Part shown: positions 1-11,037 of the stretch, piece by piece | Layout of the letters: each line of letters opens with the position of its first letter | How positions within the stretch are numbered: the stretch's first letter is position 1 | Assembly: GCF_905475345.1 (NCBI RefSeq) | Contig: NC_066608.1 | Span: 3,447,501 to 3,511,500, forward strand | Direction of reading: 5' to 3' | DNA length: 64,000 nucleotides | Source: Vespula vulgaris | Taxonomy: Eukaryota > Arthropoda > Insecta > Hymenoptera > Vespidae | The notes under the pieces: generated by a model | Databases searched by the model: none | What the model saw: only the letters and a program-made list of their open reading frames with translations | Told to the model about the DNA's origin: nothing | Program-made: the position numbers and the translations under genes

Positions 1-2
1 AG

Positions 3-77
3 GAAGAACGAGTTCACCTCTTGGCGAGGATCCTAGACGACGATGGCTACGACGACGTCGAGTTGCTGGACGTTTGA
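3..77 (+). CDS. Possible 3' end of a coding exon, product unknown
   Basis: The window opens inside an open frame that runs for 24 codons and ends at TGA 75-77. The visible residues start EERVHLLARILDDD and end ELLDV, an acidic C-terminus. Codons use mixed third positions, and GC is far higher than in the AT desert that begins near 200. No upstream part is visible, so frame, exon start and gene identity cannot be confirmed. A second frame is also open across these bases and could be the true one. No canonical AATAAA follows closely. I do not recognise the protein. Confidence 0.3.
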   Translation, partial: EERVHLLARILDDDGYDDVELLDV

Positions 78-199
78 AATCGATAAGTGGTATCGGTAAC
101 GTATACTCGTCAGGTGATCGATATCTAGCGTCTCTCGCTTCTCTTGCGTCTCTTGTGTCTAGCATCGTTCGTCTCCGAATCTCCTGATGGACCGTAACG

Positions 200-960
200 G
201 ATCTTTTTTTTTTTTCTTTCTTTACTTTAATCGTTCGTTATTTATGGTTTGTAACTTTTTAATCATAATTTTGTATATTTAAATATAATTTTTTATTCAT
301 AATTATTAAATATATATTGGTAAATATTATTAGAATTATTATTATTATTATATAATGTATTATTGTATAATAAGATTCTTTTTTAGAATTAATAATTTAA
401 TGATACATGTAATTGTTCATGATATAATGTATAAACTTTTTATATGTAAAAAAAAATTAATCATTAAAGAAATTTCATGAATAATATAAATCTATGAAAA
501 TTTATATTTAAAAAACATTTACTTAATTCGTCAATAAATGATTATTTGAAAGTTATTAATTTTTAATTCTTTTACTTGCATGTTAAAAAGAAATAAATTC
601 CAATCGATAATCAAGTAAATTATACAACCGTTGATTTATAAACTAATTAATCTGAACTTTACGAATAAGAAATGTATAAAAAAAACCTCAAAGATAAATT
701 TAAAAATAAACTCGTAAATAATAAAGAAAAGAAAAAGAGTGCCAACAAAATCAGTTTTCGCTTGTTCGCTTTTGACTAAAATATCTCTTGTGTCCTCGTA
801 CCTTTGAATAGGATGACAGTATAGATATTTCAGCATTTATTGAATAGGAGTATAAAGAAACAGAGATCATTGTCGGTAAACAAGTTTCAAGGTCGGAATT
901 GTTAAAATCATTGAAATGTTAAATGCATAAACCTCGTTCCCGTTTCTTCTTTAAGCGATC
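200..960. other. AT-rich intergenic or intronic stretch
   Basis: This stretch holds runs of TA, AAT and poly-A/T with frequent stop codons in all frames. I see no exon, RNA gene or repeat unit here. Confidence 0.5.
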
Positions 961-1056
961 CCGCCAAACAGAATGGTACGATGTCGAAAAGATAATAAAA
1001 AAGAAAAACCGGATCCCCAGCCATGCCGACCCGACGATTCTTTGTGTCGGCTCTTA

Positions 1057-1150
1057 GGGGAGGAAGAAAGGAGTATAAGGAAGAGAAAAAAGAAAAAGAA
1101 AAAGAAAAAGAGAGAGAAAGAGAGAAAAGAAGAAAAAAGAGTCGAGAGAA
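1057..1150. repeat. Polypurine tract (GAAA/GAGA imperfect microsatellite)
   Basis: A long purine-only stretch of AAAGAG-type repeats on the plus strand. ORFs across it encode only Lys, Arg and Glu and are driven by the repeat. A similar GA-rich tract follows at about 1380-1450. Confidence 0.8.
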
Positions 1151-1652
1151 GGAAGAACGAGAATTTAACTTCTGTCACCTAGTGACACGAATCTTTGTAT
1201 CATCTTTCTGGAGTTTCCCGCATGCGCGAGTAGTTATACGCATCTACCGAGTAACACTCGAAGAAGACGCGTTCTCACGATACGAGGGAAAGAACTGGAT
1301 TACGTTCTCGTGCCATCCTAGTTTGGAATAAATGGAGAGGACTTTATCGCACCTACATCGCGTACTTTTATTTTGCACCGAAAAAGAAAAAAACACATAA
1401 AGCAAGAAAGAAAGAAAGAGACAAAGAGAGAGACAGAGAGAGAAAGAAATACTTATATACATACATATGTACGTACGCATATATCCGACACAAACACTAA
1501 GAGACAACAAAATGGCTACGAGTTCCACGAATCTTCGTGTTCTCTAAAAGGAGATCATACGGTTTTCTCTCGAAAATGTGGCACGACCTGCGATCCACTT
1601 TGTCCAAGCCGACGTTAGTCGGATAAGTGTCTTTCATCTCTAAAGTCGATTT

Positions 1653-1860
1653 TTAATTAGCAATCATCGAAGCGTATACTCTTCTAAAGATTGTAAAACG
1701 TTCGACAACAGGATTCGCGTGAAACCAGAACCAAGCATGGTAGGTCGCGAAAGATGCAAACTTAAAGTTATGGTAAGAGCTCATAAAAATAAAGCTTTGG
1801 TAATCGCGATTCCGTACAACATTTCTGCACTCCTGTCGACCATTTAGCAAATTCCTTTTG
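1653..1860 (-). CDS. Weak candidate terminal exon, minus strand
   Basis: On the minus strand a long CT-rich tract (about 1865-1900) leads to an AAG acceptor-like site, after which an open frame of about 69 codons runs to a stop at 1653. Visible segments include NLLNGRQECRNVVRN and HAWFWFHANPVVERF. The frame is aromatic and basic and matches no family I know. The acceptor is not the preferred CAG or TAG. The pyrimidine tract may be only the (GA)n microsatellite seen from the other strand. It could well be a chance ORF. Confidence 0.18.
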
Positions 1861-1867
1861 CTTGCCG

Positions 1868-1899
1868 AGAAAAAAAGAGAGAAAGAGAGAGAGAGAGGG
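1868..1899. repeat. (GA)n microsatellite
   Basis: A run of AAAAGAGAGAAAGAGAGA type on the plus strand, seen directly. Confidence 0.8.
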
Positions 1900-2144
1900 C
1901 TCTTCTCGGCATTGGCATCGGTCTCACGATGTGAATGCGAAAGGGGGTGGTCAAGGGAGGACGAGGAAAAGGGGGAATGTGGAACGTCGCAGTAAATCGA
2001 CACGAAGTACGCGTTTCTACACGTATACCTACACGTAGGTACCTATATTACCTACGTGTGTATTTTTGTAGAGGAACTCTCAAGCATGGACATGATTCTC
2101 CTTCTCTTTCTCTCTCTTTTCTTCGTTCCTTTTCGCGAGGTCAG

Positions 2145-2357
2145 CAAAACCGTAAAGAAGAAGCCGGAAATGCGGGTTTCGAAGCGCCATCAGACGTATA
2201 CTTATGCTCGCGACAAACTAAAGGAGACGATGAAGAAGTAGTCGAAGAAGATGAAGAAGAAGAAACACGAATGCTCGAGGGTCACGTCGACCACCTTCGA
2301 GAGTACTACAAAGATCGATCGAGTGCCATCGTTAGATCGATTAAAAGACTTCTATGA
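2145..2357 (+). CDS. Candidate 3'-terminal coding exon, acidic region plus basic helix, product unknown
   Basis: A pyrimidine-rich tract (2096-2134) is followed by a CAG acceptor at 2142-2144. The frame then stays open for 70 codons to TGA at 2355-2357. The order along the exon is a short polar start (QNRKEEAGNAGFEAPSD), an Asp/Glu cluster (about residues 28-40) and a basic amphipathic end (HVDHLREYYKDRSSAIVRS). Codon choice is mixed, not microsatellite-like. An AATAAA poly(A) signal follows 136 bases downstream, and AT-rich DNA starts just after the stop, as expected of a 3' UTR. A second frame (ATG near 2086) starts with a hydrophobic segment but ends early. The upstream exon was not found. 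I do not recognise the family. Confidence 0.4.
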   Translation, partial: QNRKEEAGNAGFEAPSDVYLCSRQTKGDDEEVVEEDEEEETRMLEGHVDHLREYYKDRSSAIVRSIKRLL

Positions 2358-2492
2358 TCTCCTCTTAAGCGTTTCGATCTTCGTTTCTTTGGATGATCAT
2401 CGTTTAATTTTAAAAGGAGAACGCTGTCGCATTGATATTATACTACGTAATGTACTGTACCAATACTTAGCGTATAATAATTTGTATGTAGC

Positions 2493-2498
2493 AATAAA
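2493..2498 (+). promoter_or_regulatory. AATAAA poly(A) signal candidate
   Basis: A canonical hexamer followed by A-rich and then T-rich sequence, placed 136 bases after the stop of the candidate exon ending at 2357. The same hexamer is common by chance in AT-rich DNA. Confidence 0.35.
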
Positions 2499-2599
2499 AA
2501 AAATATTATACAAACTGAAAAATGTTAATACAGAAATTACACTTTTTTTCCATTTATGCGTTGAATTTTTGCTCATGATTATATGTATATTTTTCTATG

Positions 2600-5500
2600 G
2601 TATTTATTGAAAGTATTTTTTATTAGTAAATTACAAAAATGTTCTAAAATGTCTTACATAATTGAAGGTAATTACCTCATTCCGAGCTGTTACGGTAAAC
2701 TCTTAAATTACAAAGAGATACATTAATAACGAAACAAACATCGAACCAATTAAAAGGAAAAGTGTAAAGTATATTAGCTAGAAGGAATAAAATTTCACTT
2801 ATCCTTTTTTTTTAACTTTCATTATCATTGTTCTCATTCGAATACGTAATAAATATTTCTATAACATAAGTATTTAGACGTGTTTTTCTTTTACAGATTT
2901 ATGATATTACACGATGTCCTTCGTCGAATTATTCTATCTAAATATGTTAACTATCCATAGTTAAGATCTATAAAATGCAAATTAGAAGCATACCGTTCGT
3001 AAACTCGAATTCGAAAGAAACCACAAAACCATCGAACGTTGCATAAGTCAGACTGGTTAGGATGCGCATTCCATTTAACGACGAATGGCTAACGTTGAAT
3101 ATTATTCATTCTATGTTTAGTAGTAACATTAAGATCGGCGTGCATGCACGGGGATCGAGCGTTGTTAATTAATCAGGCGTTAGTTTCATGGAGATTTCAC
3201 GCGGCTGATAAAACCACGAGATCCATGCTAACGAGTGAATACCGAATGGACGGATTTCGACGGGGAATCACGACATCCGCTTTTCTCTCCGCACTTGGAG
3301 AGAATCGTCTCTTTTAAGAAACTTTACGGTGTTGGCTCGTTCTACGTAATATACCATACTATACATATAATACTGTATATCGTATATACGTGTGTGATTA
3401 CGTATGTATATAAATATATAAGCCGCAAAGGACACGATCTGTGTGTGCCACAGGCTTCTCTCAGTATGGCGAGAGGTCAACGTATTTGGTTTCTCATATT
3501 TTCATCTGACTTATCGCTTTGTTTTTTTCGAACCACGTATTCGGACTCTTTGTGTGGCCAAGTGGACCATTCGAAAGCATTGTACGATATTCTACGACCT
3601 ACTTGATCGATTTATTCCGTGCAAAAAAATGCAAAAAAAAAAAGAAGAAAGAAAATACACTTTCCCGAAGAGCAATTGTAAGCAAAAGAAGGTGACGTAG
3701 TAGATAAGTACTTACATGCTTCGTTAGGTGGATTTAATAATTGAGAGGAAAAAAGAATAGATACCCTAAGATGATAATGATGAAAACGATAGCGAGAAAA
3801 AGTCGTTTGGGCCCGTCTAAACGCGTAATAATTCACGAGAGCGTCTGTGAAATCCTGGTTATAGCAGTACGTCACGCTTAACCACAGTACACAAAGGAAC
3901 GTTAGATGCATCTGTGAATAACCAAGAAGTACGCTTACGTCTAAATGTTCCCACGTATTAACAGGTCAATATACTTTTTAAATGCGAGTACCGTACGGTC
4001 ACCTCAAGCCGCGAATAATCTACAACCTTCACGGCCTTTCGACGTCACAAAAGAAATAGAAAAAGATATAGATGGAAATAAAAAGAGAGAGAGAAAGAGA
4101 ATCAGGTAGACAGACAGACAGAAAGAGAGAGATAGAAAGAGAGATAATCTTGCGAAATCCAGGTTACGCAATCTCCTTCAAATACGTATTCCGTTCAACG
4201 CATAATCGATCGCTCAGGAATATCTAATCTATGATAAGTTTTCGATTCGAAGGACGTGAAACAACTTTTATTTAACGTGACGTAAAGTTCGAAATTTCAA
4301 AGGTGGCTCAATTAACGAAGCTTCAACGTTTACGATGAGAACGTCTCGGCTTTGGGCTTCAATTACATTACGATAACGCCAATTATACTAATTACGAGTC
4401 TCGTTCACGTTCCACCGATTGTCCGGTCAGGCGGATACTCGCGATTATTCCAAGAGAGGATATCGCTCTATAAGACGATCCAGATGCATATCGGTACGAA
4501 GTAAAAGGAGGATGACTGTTCTGAACCATAGCGATGGTTCTCCCGGCTCGTGTACGTTTTGATGAAAGAAAAATGAGCGTCATCCGGTAACGGATACGTC
4601 GACGTTGGATATTGTAGAAACGAATTCAATAAAGAAGATAAAGAGAAATATAGATGGTAGAGCGAAGCCTTACTTGCTATTACGTAATCCGTACGAGACC
4701 CAATGCTCTTTTACGCAACCGTAAAAGGTGTTCCACGACCCTATTGTCGCACTGAATGACAGAATAATATGTCGGTCATATACCAATGTTATACAATGCA
4801 TCTAAATCCATACTCCTGACATATTACAATTACATCACTTACCAAGAGATTGCATCTGTAATCGCGGATTATTATGACCGGTTTGACGTTCGAGCAGAGG
4901 CGACGAGTCACGAAGCGTTAGAAAACTTTTGACTGCGTGAATTGGTAAATTCTCTTGTGCAATGCAACCATAACTCTTTCGCTTAAACGAAAAAGCCGGC
5001 TTATCGCAAGAGATTTTACGCTTTCGTGAATATATTCGAATCTTTAGATCGTAAAAGACGGACGATGATTTTTTTTTCGAAAAAAAAGAAAACAAAACAA
5101 AAAGACAGTCGAGACGCGTTGAAACTAACTGAGTTCTTATATAACGCAACAACAAAAAATTAGATAAAAAGAAAAAAGAAATTTCTTAACGAGGGCGTCG
5201 ACTAAAGATAAAAATTTAATGCTAAAAATTCCCAAGAGGTGAGCTCAACACCTGAGAGTAGTATCGATCTTCGGACGAAGAGGAGTCGCACAGTGTCGTC
5301 GTGCGTGTAGTCGCACACACGCGTCCCCGGGTGTTGGAGGTTAGGTAACGGTGCAGCAGCCAAGTAGCAGACACGAAGGCGACCGAGAGTCGAGACGCGA
5401 AAGAGAAAGATGAAGATAGACGAAGGAAGGTAGACACGGGATTGCCCGTAGAAATATAGAAAGAGTGAAAGAGACAGACAGAGAGACAGAGAGAGAGAGA

Positions 5501-6410
5501 GAACGTTGTACCACTGGAGAACCATACGTCATTCCCGGTATGCGTATACTAAATTGCTTTGCTCAGAAGAGAGACGGAAGAAGGAAAAGAAAGAGAAGAG
5601 AAGGGATTGCTTGGTATATCGTACTCCGCCTAGCCCAGATTTCGAATCGTTTTCCTTAGTAGCTTGAGAAGGACAGGGTGGGTGGAGACAACGGCGACGG
5701 GGTGACGCTCGTGACCCGCTTGTTCTGAACCCGGAGATTCCTCTCCTTTTATCTGTAAAGGATCGTACGGACCACGTGGCTACCTACGACCTCGAACGAG
5801 GAGAAAGAGAGAAAAGGGCGAAGAGTTATCGCTCGAACGAGAAACTCGACCAAATTCTTTCGACCTTCCGTGGTTGACCGCTTCAACGACTCTCTCTTTC
5901 TCTTTCCTTCTTTCTCTTTCTTTTCGCTCTTTCTTTTTTTCTTTCACTAAGAAATCAAATCATCGATCTAACGTCCAACGACGTTCTAACGAGCGAGAAA
6001 ATCGAGAGAGGGCGGTGAAGACGGAGGGAAAGCGAAAGCTTAGCGCGCGCGCGCGCGCGAGCGAACTTCTCTTTCTGCTCTCTCGTCTCACCTTGAGATC
6101 CGGAAGTTTCTCCCTAGCGAAAGAGAGAGGGAAGAAGAGGGAGGTCGAAATTCCAGACCGTCGGATGAAATCGAGACAATAACCCAACGGGCTGACCTGC
6201 CGTGAGCCTGAAAGATGATTTACCGATAAAACTATGCATTCACCTATGCACTCGCGTTGCAGTGTATGGTAGGCTGTCCAATTAAGTGCAGGTCGGTGCA
6301 CGTAGAGATAGTTCCAACCCTCTCCCTTCCCGTGGCCGGTGCTATCGCGAGCCAACTTCGTAGCGTAGAACCACACGGAATATTCCTTGTTCTCTCCTCC
6401 ATCGTCCTTA
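2600..6410. other. Mixed AT-rich and GC-island noncoding stretch
   Basis: AT-rich up to about 3050, then islands of higher GC (3050-3350, 3780-4600, 5220-6400) separated by purine tracts such as 4075-4145 and 5464-5503. Palindromic and homeobox-like words (TTAATTAAT near 3160, CTAATTACG near 4390) occur. Many short ORFs overlap on both strands, but none has a good start, splice sites and poly(A) signal together. The islands may be regulatory or 5' UTR sequence. I cannot assign more. Confidence 0.4.
6043..6059. repeat. (GC)n dinucleotide run
   Basis: Seventeen bases of strictly alternating G and C, a Z-DNA-prone sequence and a sign that CpG is not depleted here. Confidence 0.85.
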
Positions 6411-6415
6411 ATTAT

Positions 6416-6460
6416 AGCCGCGAGCTATGTATATTCCCGCACATATACGTAATTGCGGCT
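6416..6460 (+). other. Imperfect hairpin
   Basis: AGCCGC at the left pairs with GCGGCT at the right, and GTATAT pairs with ATATAC nearer an eight-base loop, with a small internal loop between. At 45 bases it is shorter than a typical insect pre-miRNA. It sits just upstream of the ATG at 6468. Confidence 0.45.
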
Positions 6461-6467
6461 AACATTC

Positions 6468-6680
6468 ATGAAACATCTCTCTCCACGTGTTTTAACGACG
6501 ATATTGCTCTTTTGTTATTCCGACGCTTACTTTCCCGAGCCGATAAAAACTAAACCGATAACGCGGCTCGAGCGGGATAAAAAATTCGCTACTACGTATC
6601 TTGTACTATGTACTTTGGTATACAAAGTTTGTCGAAATAAAAATATGATGCACTCTTTTTATAGCCCACCTGCGAAATGA
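6468..6680 (+). CDS. Small ORF with signal-peptide-like start (70 aa)
   Basis: ATG at 6468 opens 70 codons. The start MKHLSPRVLTTILLFCYSDA has a basic n-region, a hydrophobic core and a plausible cleavage after Ser-Asp-Ala. It is followed by YFPEPIKTKPITRLERDKK, with a dibasic site, then two cysteines (LVLCTLVYKVC). This layout would suit a small secreted peptide precursor. The start context is ordinary. The frame moves into AT-rich DNA at its end, where chance ORFs are common, and no family is recognised. It may be noise. Confidence 0.25.
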   Translation: MKHLSPRVLTTILLFCYSDAYFPEPIKTKPITRLERDKKFATTYLVLCTLVYKVCRNKNMMHSFYSPPAK

Positions 6681-7374
6681 ATTCTTGCCTGAAATTCTAC
6701 CTCTCACGTTCACCTACAAACCCTTTACCATAAAATTTAGCTTCTTTTTATTGCGGAATGCGAAGTTCGTAGCATTCCCTTAGTTCGAACATCCGCATCG
6801 AAGGACCTACGCGTATATCGAGACGTTTCACGGTGGAGAGAAGGTATATAGGATGTAAAACGAGAAGCAATAAGAACGAACCGAACGATCCCTTCGAATG
6901 TGGAACCAACGCGTCATTCCTGAGACCACCTGGCAAGCAGAACTTTTATATAGTATACTACATATAAAATGCACAGGTGGTAGCGTGGATATACATGTGT
7001 CCATCGCACGGAATATCGAGATTCTTACGTTCTCGAGTGGAAAGATTTTGATGCAGCTGCTTGCCGTTGAAAAATAAAAAGGATAAATATAAAAGGAAAA
7101 TATTTCTACCCAGAAGGATCTGAACAAATCTACCTAGAAAGATCGATCTCATAAGTCACGATATTATTTCATTAAAATCCAATTTCTTCATTAGAAACTT
7201 TTCGATCGATGCTAAAAAGAGATAGGAACGATTAATTAATCTAATAATCTCTCTTACGTAAGATTAAGAAATTTCACGGTTCATTGATCGATCTCAAAGA
7301 CGAAATCTTTTGAGAGAATCCAAACAGTTAAGTTCTTGCTTGGGTAATAATAAGAAGAAAAAAATTCCACTCTC

Positions 7375-7470
7375 ATGGCTCCGGCATCTTTTTCCACCAA
7401 TGACGAAGACGTAAAGAAGAACGAAGAACACGTTGCCGCCTATTTCCTACGCCGTAAAGGTCGGCAATAA
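7375..7470 (+). CDS. Short ORF, 31 aa, polar
   Basis: ATGG start (CTCATGG) opens 31 codons. The peptide begins MAPASFSTNDEDVKKNEEHV and ends FLRRKGRQ, so an acidic half is followed by a basic tail. An AATAAA overlaps the stop region. The next ORF begins 13 bases after this one ends, so the pair resembles a dicistronic small-peptide transcript. A minus-strand frame is open across the same bases, so strand is uncertain. Confidence 0.22.
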   Translation: MAPASFSTNDEDVKKNEEHVAAYFLRRKGRQ

Positions 7471-7483
7471 ATAAAGAAGATCG

Positions 7484-7744
7484 ATGTTTCTCAAATCTCT
7501 GTTTCTCTTTCTCTTTATGCCGCTCGAAGAAACGTTCGCGGAAGGTGGAATGAGTTTGAACGGTATGATAGCCCCGACAAAGAAATCGTCTCGCCACCTA
7601 CGACGGACTAGTCCCTCTTCTTTTTCGACGAGACTTAGAATTTACTGCGTGCTTTCTTATTCAACCGGCTCTGTGCAAATCCTCGACATGGAACACGAAT
7701 TTTACGAGTATTCGGTGATTCCGACGACACGCAAAAGAGATTAA
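7484..7744 (+). CDS. Small ORF with signal-peptide-like start (86 aa)
   Basis: ATG 7484 opens 86 codons. The N-terminus MFLKSLFLFLFMPLEETFA reads as a signal peptide, although its core is built from a CTCTTTCTC-type tract and so could be fortuitous. The rest is basic then acidic (RTSPSSFSTRLRIYC, ending IPTTRKRD). AATAAA hexamers lie about 290 bases downstream (near 8035). Its stop overlaps, in TTAA, the stop of the minus-strand candidate exon at 7741-7988, so at most one is likely to be real. No family is recognised. Confidence 0.22.
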   Translation: MFLKSLFLFLFMPLEETFAEGGMSLNGMIAPTKKSSRHLRRTSPSSFSTRLRIYCVLSYSTGSVQILDMEHEFYEYSVIPTTRKRD

Positions 7745-7988
7745 GTACATACGACTTTAATCTTAAACGGACCAGAATTAGAATTTACGGTTCGCACGAC
7801 CTCGACGATTCTTAGAGGCCAACACGACGATTTGCATGGTTCGAATGCCGGTTTACGAGGCGTGCCCGCTCTTTCGAACTTTACGAACGGTATGCGCTTT
7901 CCGCTCGTTCGTTCTTTCGGAATCGACAACGTGCAAAAGCGAGTAACGGATTCTTCGGACGAAAAACCATTGCTATTGTTCGCGCGTC
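7741..7988 (-). CDS. Candidate 3'-terminal coding exon, minus strand (82 codons with stop)
   Basis: On the minus strand a long T/C tract (about 7995-8030) ends in CGGCAG at 7989-7994, a strong acceptor. The exon then stays open for 81 codons to TAA 7741-7743. Two leading bases complete a split codon. Residues include RANNSNGFSSEESVTRFC and RIPFVKFERAGTPRKPAFEP, with a Cys pair (CKSSCW) and the end FKIKVVCT. Composition is balanced, with no low-complexity bias. The opposite strand also has an open frame here, so strand choice rests mainly on the acceptor. The acceptor tract could instead be a chance purine tract. The nearest downstream AATAAA on this strand is about 1 kb away. Product unknown. 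Confidence 0.33.
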
Positions 7989-8425
7989 CTGCCGACGTAA
8001 AGATAGAGAAAAGAAAAAAAAAAGAAAAATAGAAATAAAAAAGAATAAAAGAGTATACGATTCGAGAGTTTAGAGAACATCGTAAGTAAGTACTCTGTTC
8101 CGCGAGATTGAAAGATTTAGAAAAATAACTGTGAGATTGAGAGCGATGTTTCCAGTTCAACCTTTAACCTCCATAACGTAAATATAGTATAACTCCATTG
8201 ATGGTAATCCGAGACGAGCTAGCGGAAACGATCAAAGTGTTATACGTTTTGTAATCTCGAAGAAACGATTAGGAATCGTTCCGAGGAAGAAAGAGAAACT
8301 TTAATAAAAATGCAACGAAGAAGAATCGTATGGGAATTCGATCATCGGCTGAGTCCGATTATTATTACTTCTCCTAACGGCACTTTCTTACGCAGGATAA
8401 TCGATGCCTCGCTGTATGTTTCGAA

Positions 8426-8442
8426 CGGCAATTTCATTGCCG
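8426..8442. other. Perfect 7-bp inverted repeat in a GC island
   Basis: CGGCAAT, a 3-base spacer, then ATTGCCG. It lies in an island (about 8380-8560) that contrasts with the AT desert after 8650, so a regulatory element is possible. Confidence 0.4.
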
Positions 8443-8649
8443 CGATAATAATGGCCCCTTAGGACTCGTACCGATGAGATACGGAGTTGTGGCTCTTAAT
8501 TGCACAAAGATATATATCTTAATTTAGATCGCGGACAATCGCACTACAAAGTCGTGCCTCGAGCGAATCTCTTTCGTTTTTAACATCTGTACAATCGGAT
8601 GTGTTAGTATGTACATACAATCAGATGCATTAATGGAGTCTAATAAAGA

Positions 8650-10090
8650 AACCAATTGCACTTCGCTATTTTTATTTTTATAGATGTCTTTTTTCTTTTA
8701 TTGCTCTATTTTTTTAAAAGAATAAAAAGAAAACATCATTGCGAATATATTGGATTAGATAACAACTAATCTCGCAATTTCTAGCATTTTTTATTTAAAT
8801 AAACAATATGTATTTTGTTAGTATTGTTGTTATACTGATATTGTTTATTTAATTGTTGTTGTTTTATTTAAATATAAAATATTTCAAACTCCGATACAAT
8901 TTATTGGCTAATTAATGCTATATGACTGTTGTTATTATATTTGTATTGCTTATTTAGATGTGTATTTTATTTAAATATAAAATACTAAAGAGAGAAAAAG
9001 ATATTTCGATATTATTTATTAGTTAATTCTATACTATATAACAATATGAAATATGTAACATGAACGAATGTTATTTAACGACATTGTTACAATTAAATAG
9101 AAGATATTGAAAAGTCTGATTTAAAAAAATTGTATTAACGTGTAAAGTATGTCATTTTATATAAAAAATAATTTGTAACATTTTTGATGGAAATTTACTT
9201 TGAGAATGTGATTAAAATGATTTCTTGAAGTTTTCTAAATTTTACCAGTTAAATATATAAAACAAAGAAGAAAATTTCTTGTAGATTTATCAAATTAAAA
9301 GTAAATAAATTGAACGGAAACTTTTATAATCATAAATAAGAAAGTGATAAATAAATAAATAAATGTGACAAGTGTTTACGATGCATTCTGTTAAAACTCC
9401 ACTGAAACTATCAAAATAGATTCTTTTTATTTAATTAATTTACACATTTATTTAATTTACTAATTTCTACTAATCATTCAAATTCAATTTTCTTCTCTTG
9501 AAGATAAATTGCTATATATATGATCTATGTCATTTTCATATAGGTTATTATTAAAATCACAAATATTTTTAAATATCTTCTTTTACAAAAAAAATTTACA
9601 TAGAAAGGACGGAAAGTTTGAAAAATTTTTAAAGATTACTTTCACTTTTTTCAAATGAATTTCTGTAGAAAAAGAAAATTGTTCCATTACCTACATGGTT
9701 TCATTAAAACGTTGATCACCAAAATCATATTTAAAAAATTAATATACTTATCTAATAATATGTATAATTTTTTGTTTGTAAAAGATGCAAAAGAATTTAT
9801 TATTAATCTTATTGTCTGTCTCTCTCTCTCTTTCCCCCTCTTTCTCTCAGTTATCAAACTCTCAGCATTAAATTTCACTTTTATTAGAAAGTATATTTTC
9901 AGTTTTTTGAATGTTACAAAAACAACCTTATAAAAATTTGAAAGCCTATAAAATTGAGAGCTGGTCATCGATAATCCCTATGACATTCCAAATATTAAGA
10001 TTAAAATGTTTTAATTAATAATTTACTCGTGTTAAAATATCCGTATAGAATATAAATTGAAAAATAAAATAAGATAAAAAGTAATGGAAG
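8650..10090. other. AT desert
   Basis: Very AT-rich sequence with TTTATTTAAATATAAAAT-type words and an old tandem duplication at 8824-9048. A short CT microsatellite (about 9817-9848) is the only other feature. No exon is supported. Confidence 0.5.
8824..9048 (+). repeat. Diverged tandem duplication, unit about 103-120 bp
   Basis: Copy A starts at TTGTTGTTATACTG (8824) and copy B at TGTTGTTATTATAT (8927). Both continue through TATTTAAATATAAAATA and end near GCTATAT or ACTATAT. Alignment is by eye in AT-rich DNA. Confidence 0.5.
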
Positions 10091-10099
10091 TTCAGTAAA

Positions 10100-10590
10100 G
10101 TAGAGAGCGTATTCTTACTTATAGAGTCATTAATGCATTACATACATTCTTAGAGACTCGCGTAAGCATATTATATGACCTACGAATAAACCATGAATCA
10201 GAGACGAATCAGCTAATACGTTTAGAGACGCGAAACAATGAGAAAGCCGACGCATTAGAAGGATTCTCAACGTAAACGCGACCGACTAGCGGTAAGTTTG
10301 CGACGTTCACGCGACTCCGTGAAATCAACTACGACGAAATACAGTATCTTCTTGAACTCTGCCTACATAGGTACGTGTCAACGAAATGCAATTTATGTGT
10401 TAGGTTGGTACGTTCATAGGGGTACAATGTCTTGGCGTCACGGAAATAATTTGCGGTTTTAAGTCAGAAATGTCTTCTCGGGATAAGCTACGTTACAACT
10501 GATCCTGGACTGACACGAAGAATAAGTAGGTTTTTATCAAGGTGTTAGCAAATTACCCGCAAATAATTTGTATTTGCGGTAGATCAAACT
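10100..10590 (+). other. GC island with a strong splice-donor match
   Basis: This island lies in AT-rich DNA. At 10291/10292 the sequence GCG|GTAAGT fits the 5' splice consensus. The frame leading into it is open for only about ten codons, so an exon is not established. The rest holds no supported ORF. Confidence 0.25.
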
Positions 10591-10841
10591 GTTATGATAT
10601 ACCAATCCCTTTCTCACTTTTACGATTATTTTATGTTTCTTATTCCTAAATCAATCTTAAAATCTTAAGTTTAAATTTATATTTAACTTTGTACAATTTC
10701 ATATATATATCTAATGATGCAATATATATCCATTGATGCAATGAATTGAAAATAAATATTTTATTTTTAATTATTGTTTTATTTAATTATTTTTCCCAAT
10801 AAATATATTATATTTGTTTATTTTTACAAAGTTTAGTAAAA

Positions 10842-11037
10842 TATAGGACGAACCGAAAGTTCTTAGATGATTTTAAAAATCAATTATACTTTTTTCGAGA
10901 CTTTTCAGGCTAATTTTTTTTATCTTTCTTACAAATTAGACTTATAATTTTACAATCTGACAAAAAATTAATTTAAAAGCTTCGAACAGAAGTAATTCAT
11001 TTTTAAAGTCATTTGGGAATTTTTGGCTTATTCTGTA
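10842..11037. mobile_element. Foldback MITE family A, copy 1
   Basis: Two inverted arms of about 75 bases flank a short AT-rich centre. The left arm holds CCGAAAGTTCTTAGATGATT and the right arm is its diverged reverse complement. The centre contains TTTTACAATCTGA, shared with the copies at 12909 and 36995. Ends near TATAG/CTGTA suggest a TA target as in Tc1/mariner-type elements. That class is inferred from the TA-like ends, since no transposase is present. Confidence 0.65.

Noticed and set aside
7836..7850. GGTTCGAATGCC resembles a tRNA B box.
   Set aside because: The final bases do not fit GGTTCGANNCC and no cloverleaf is possible with the flanks.
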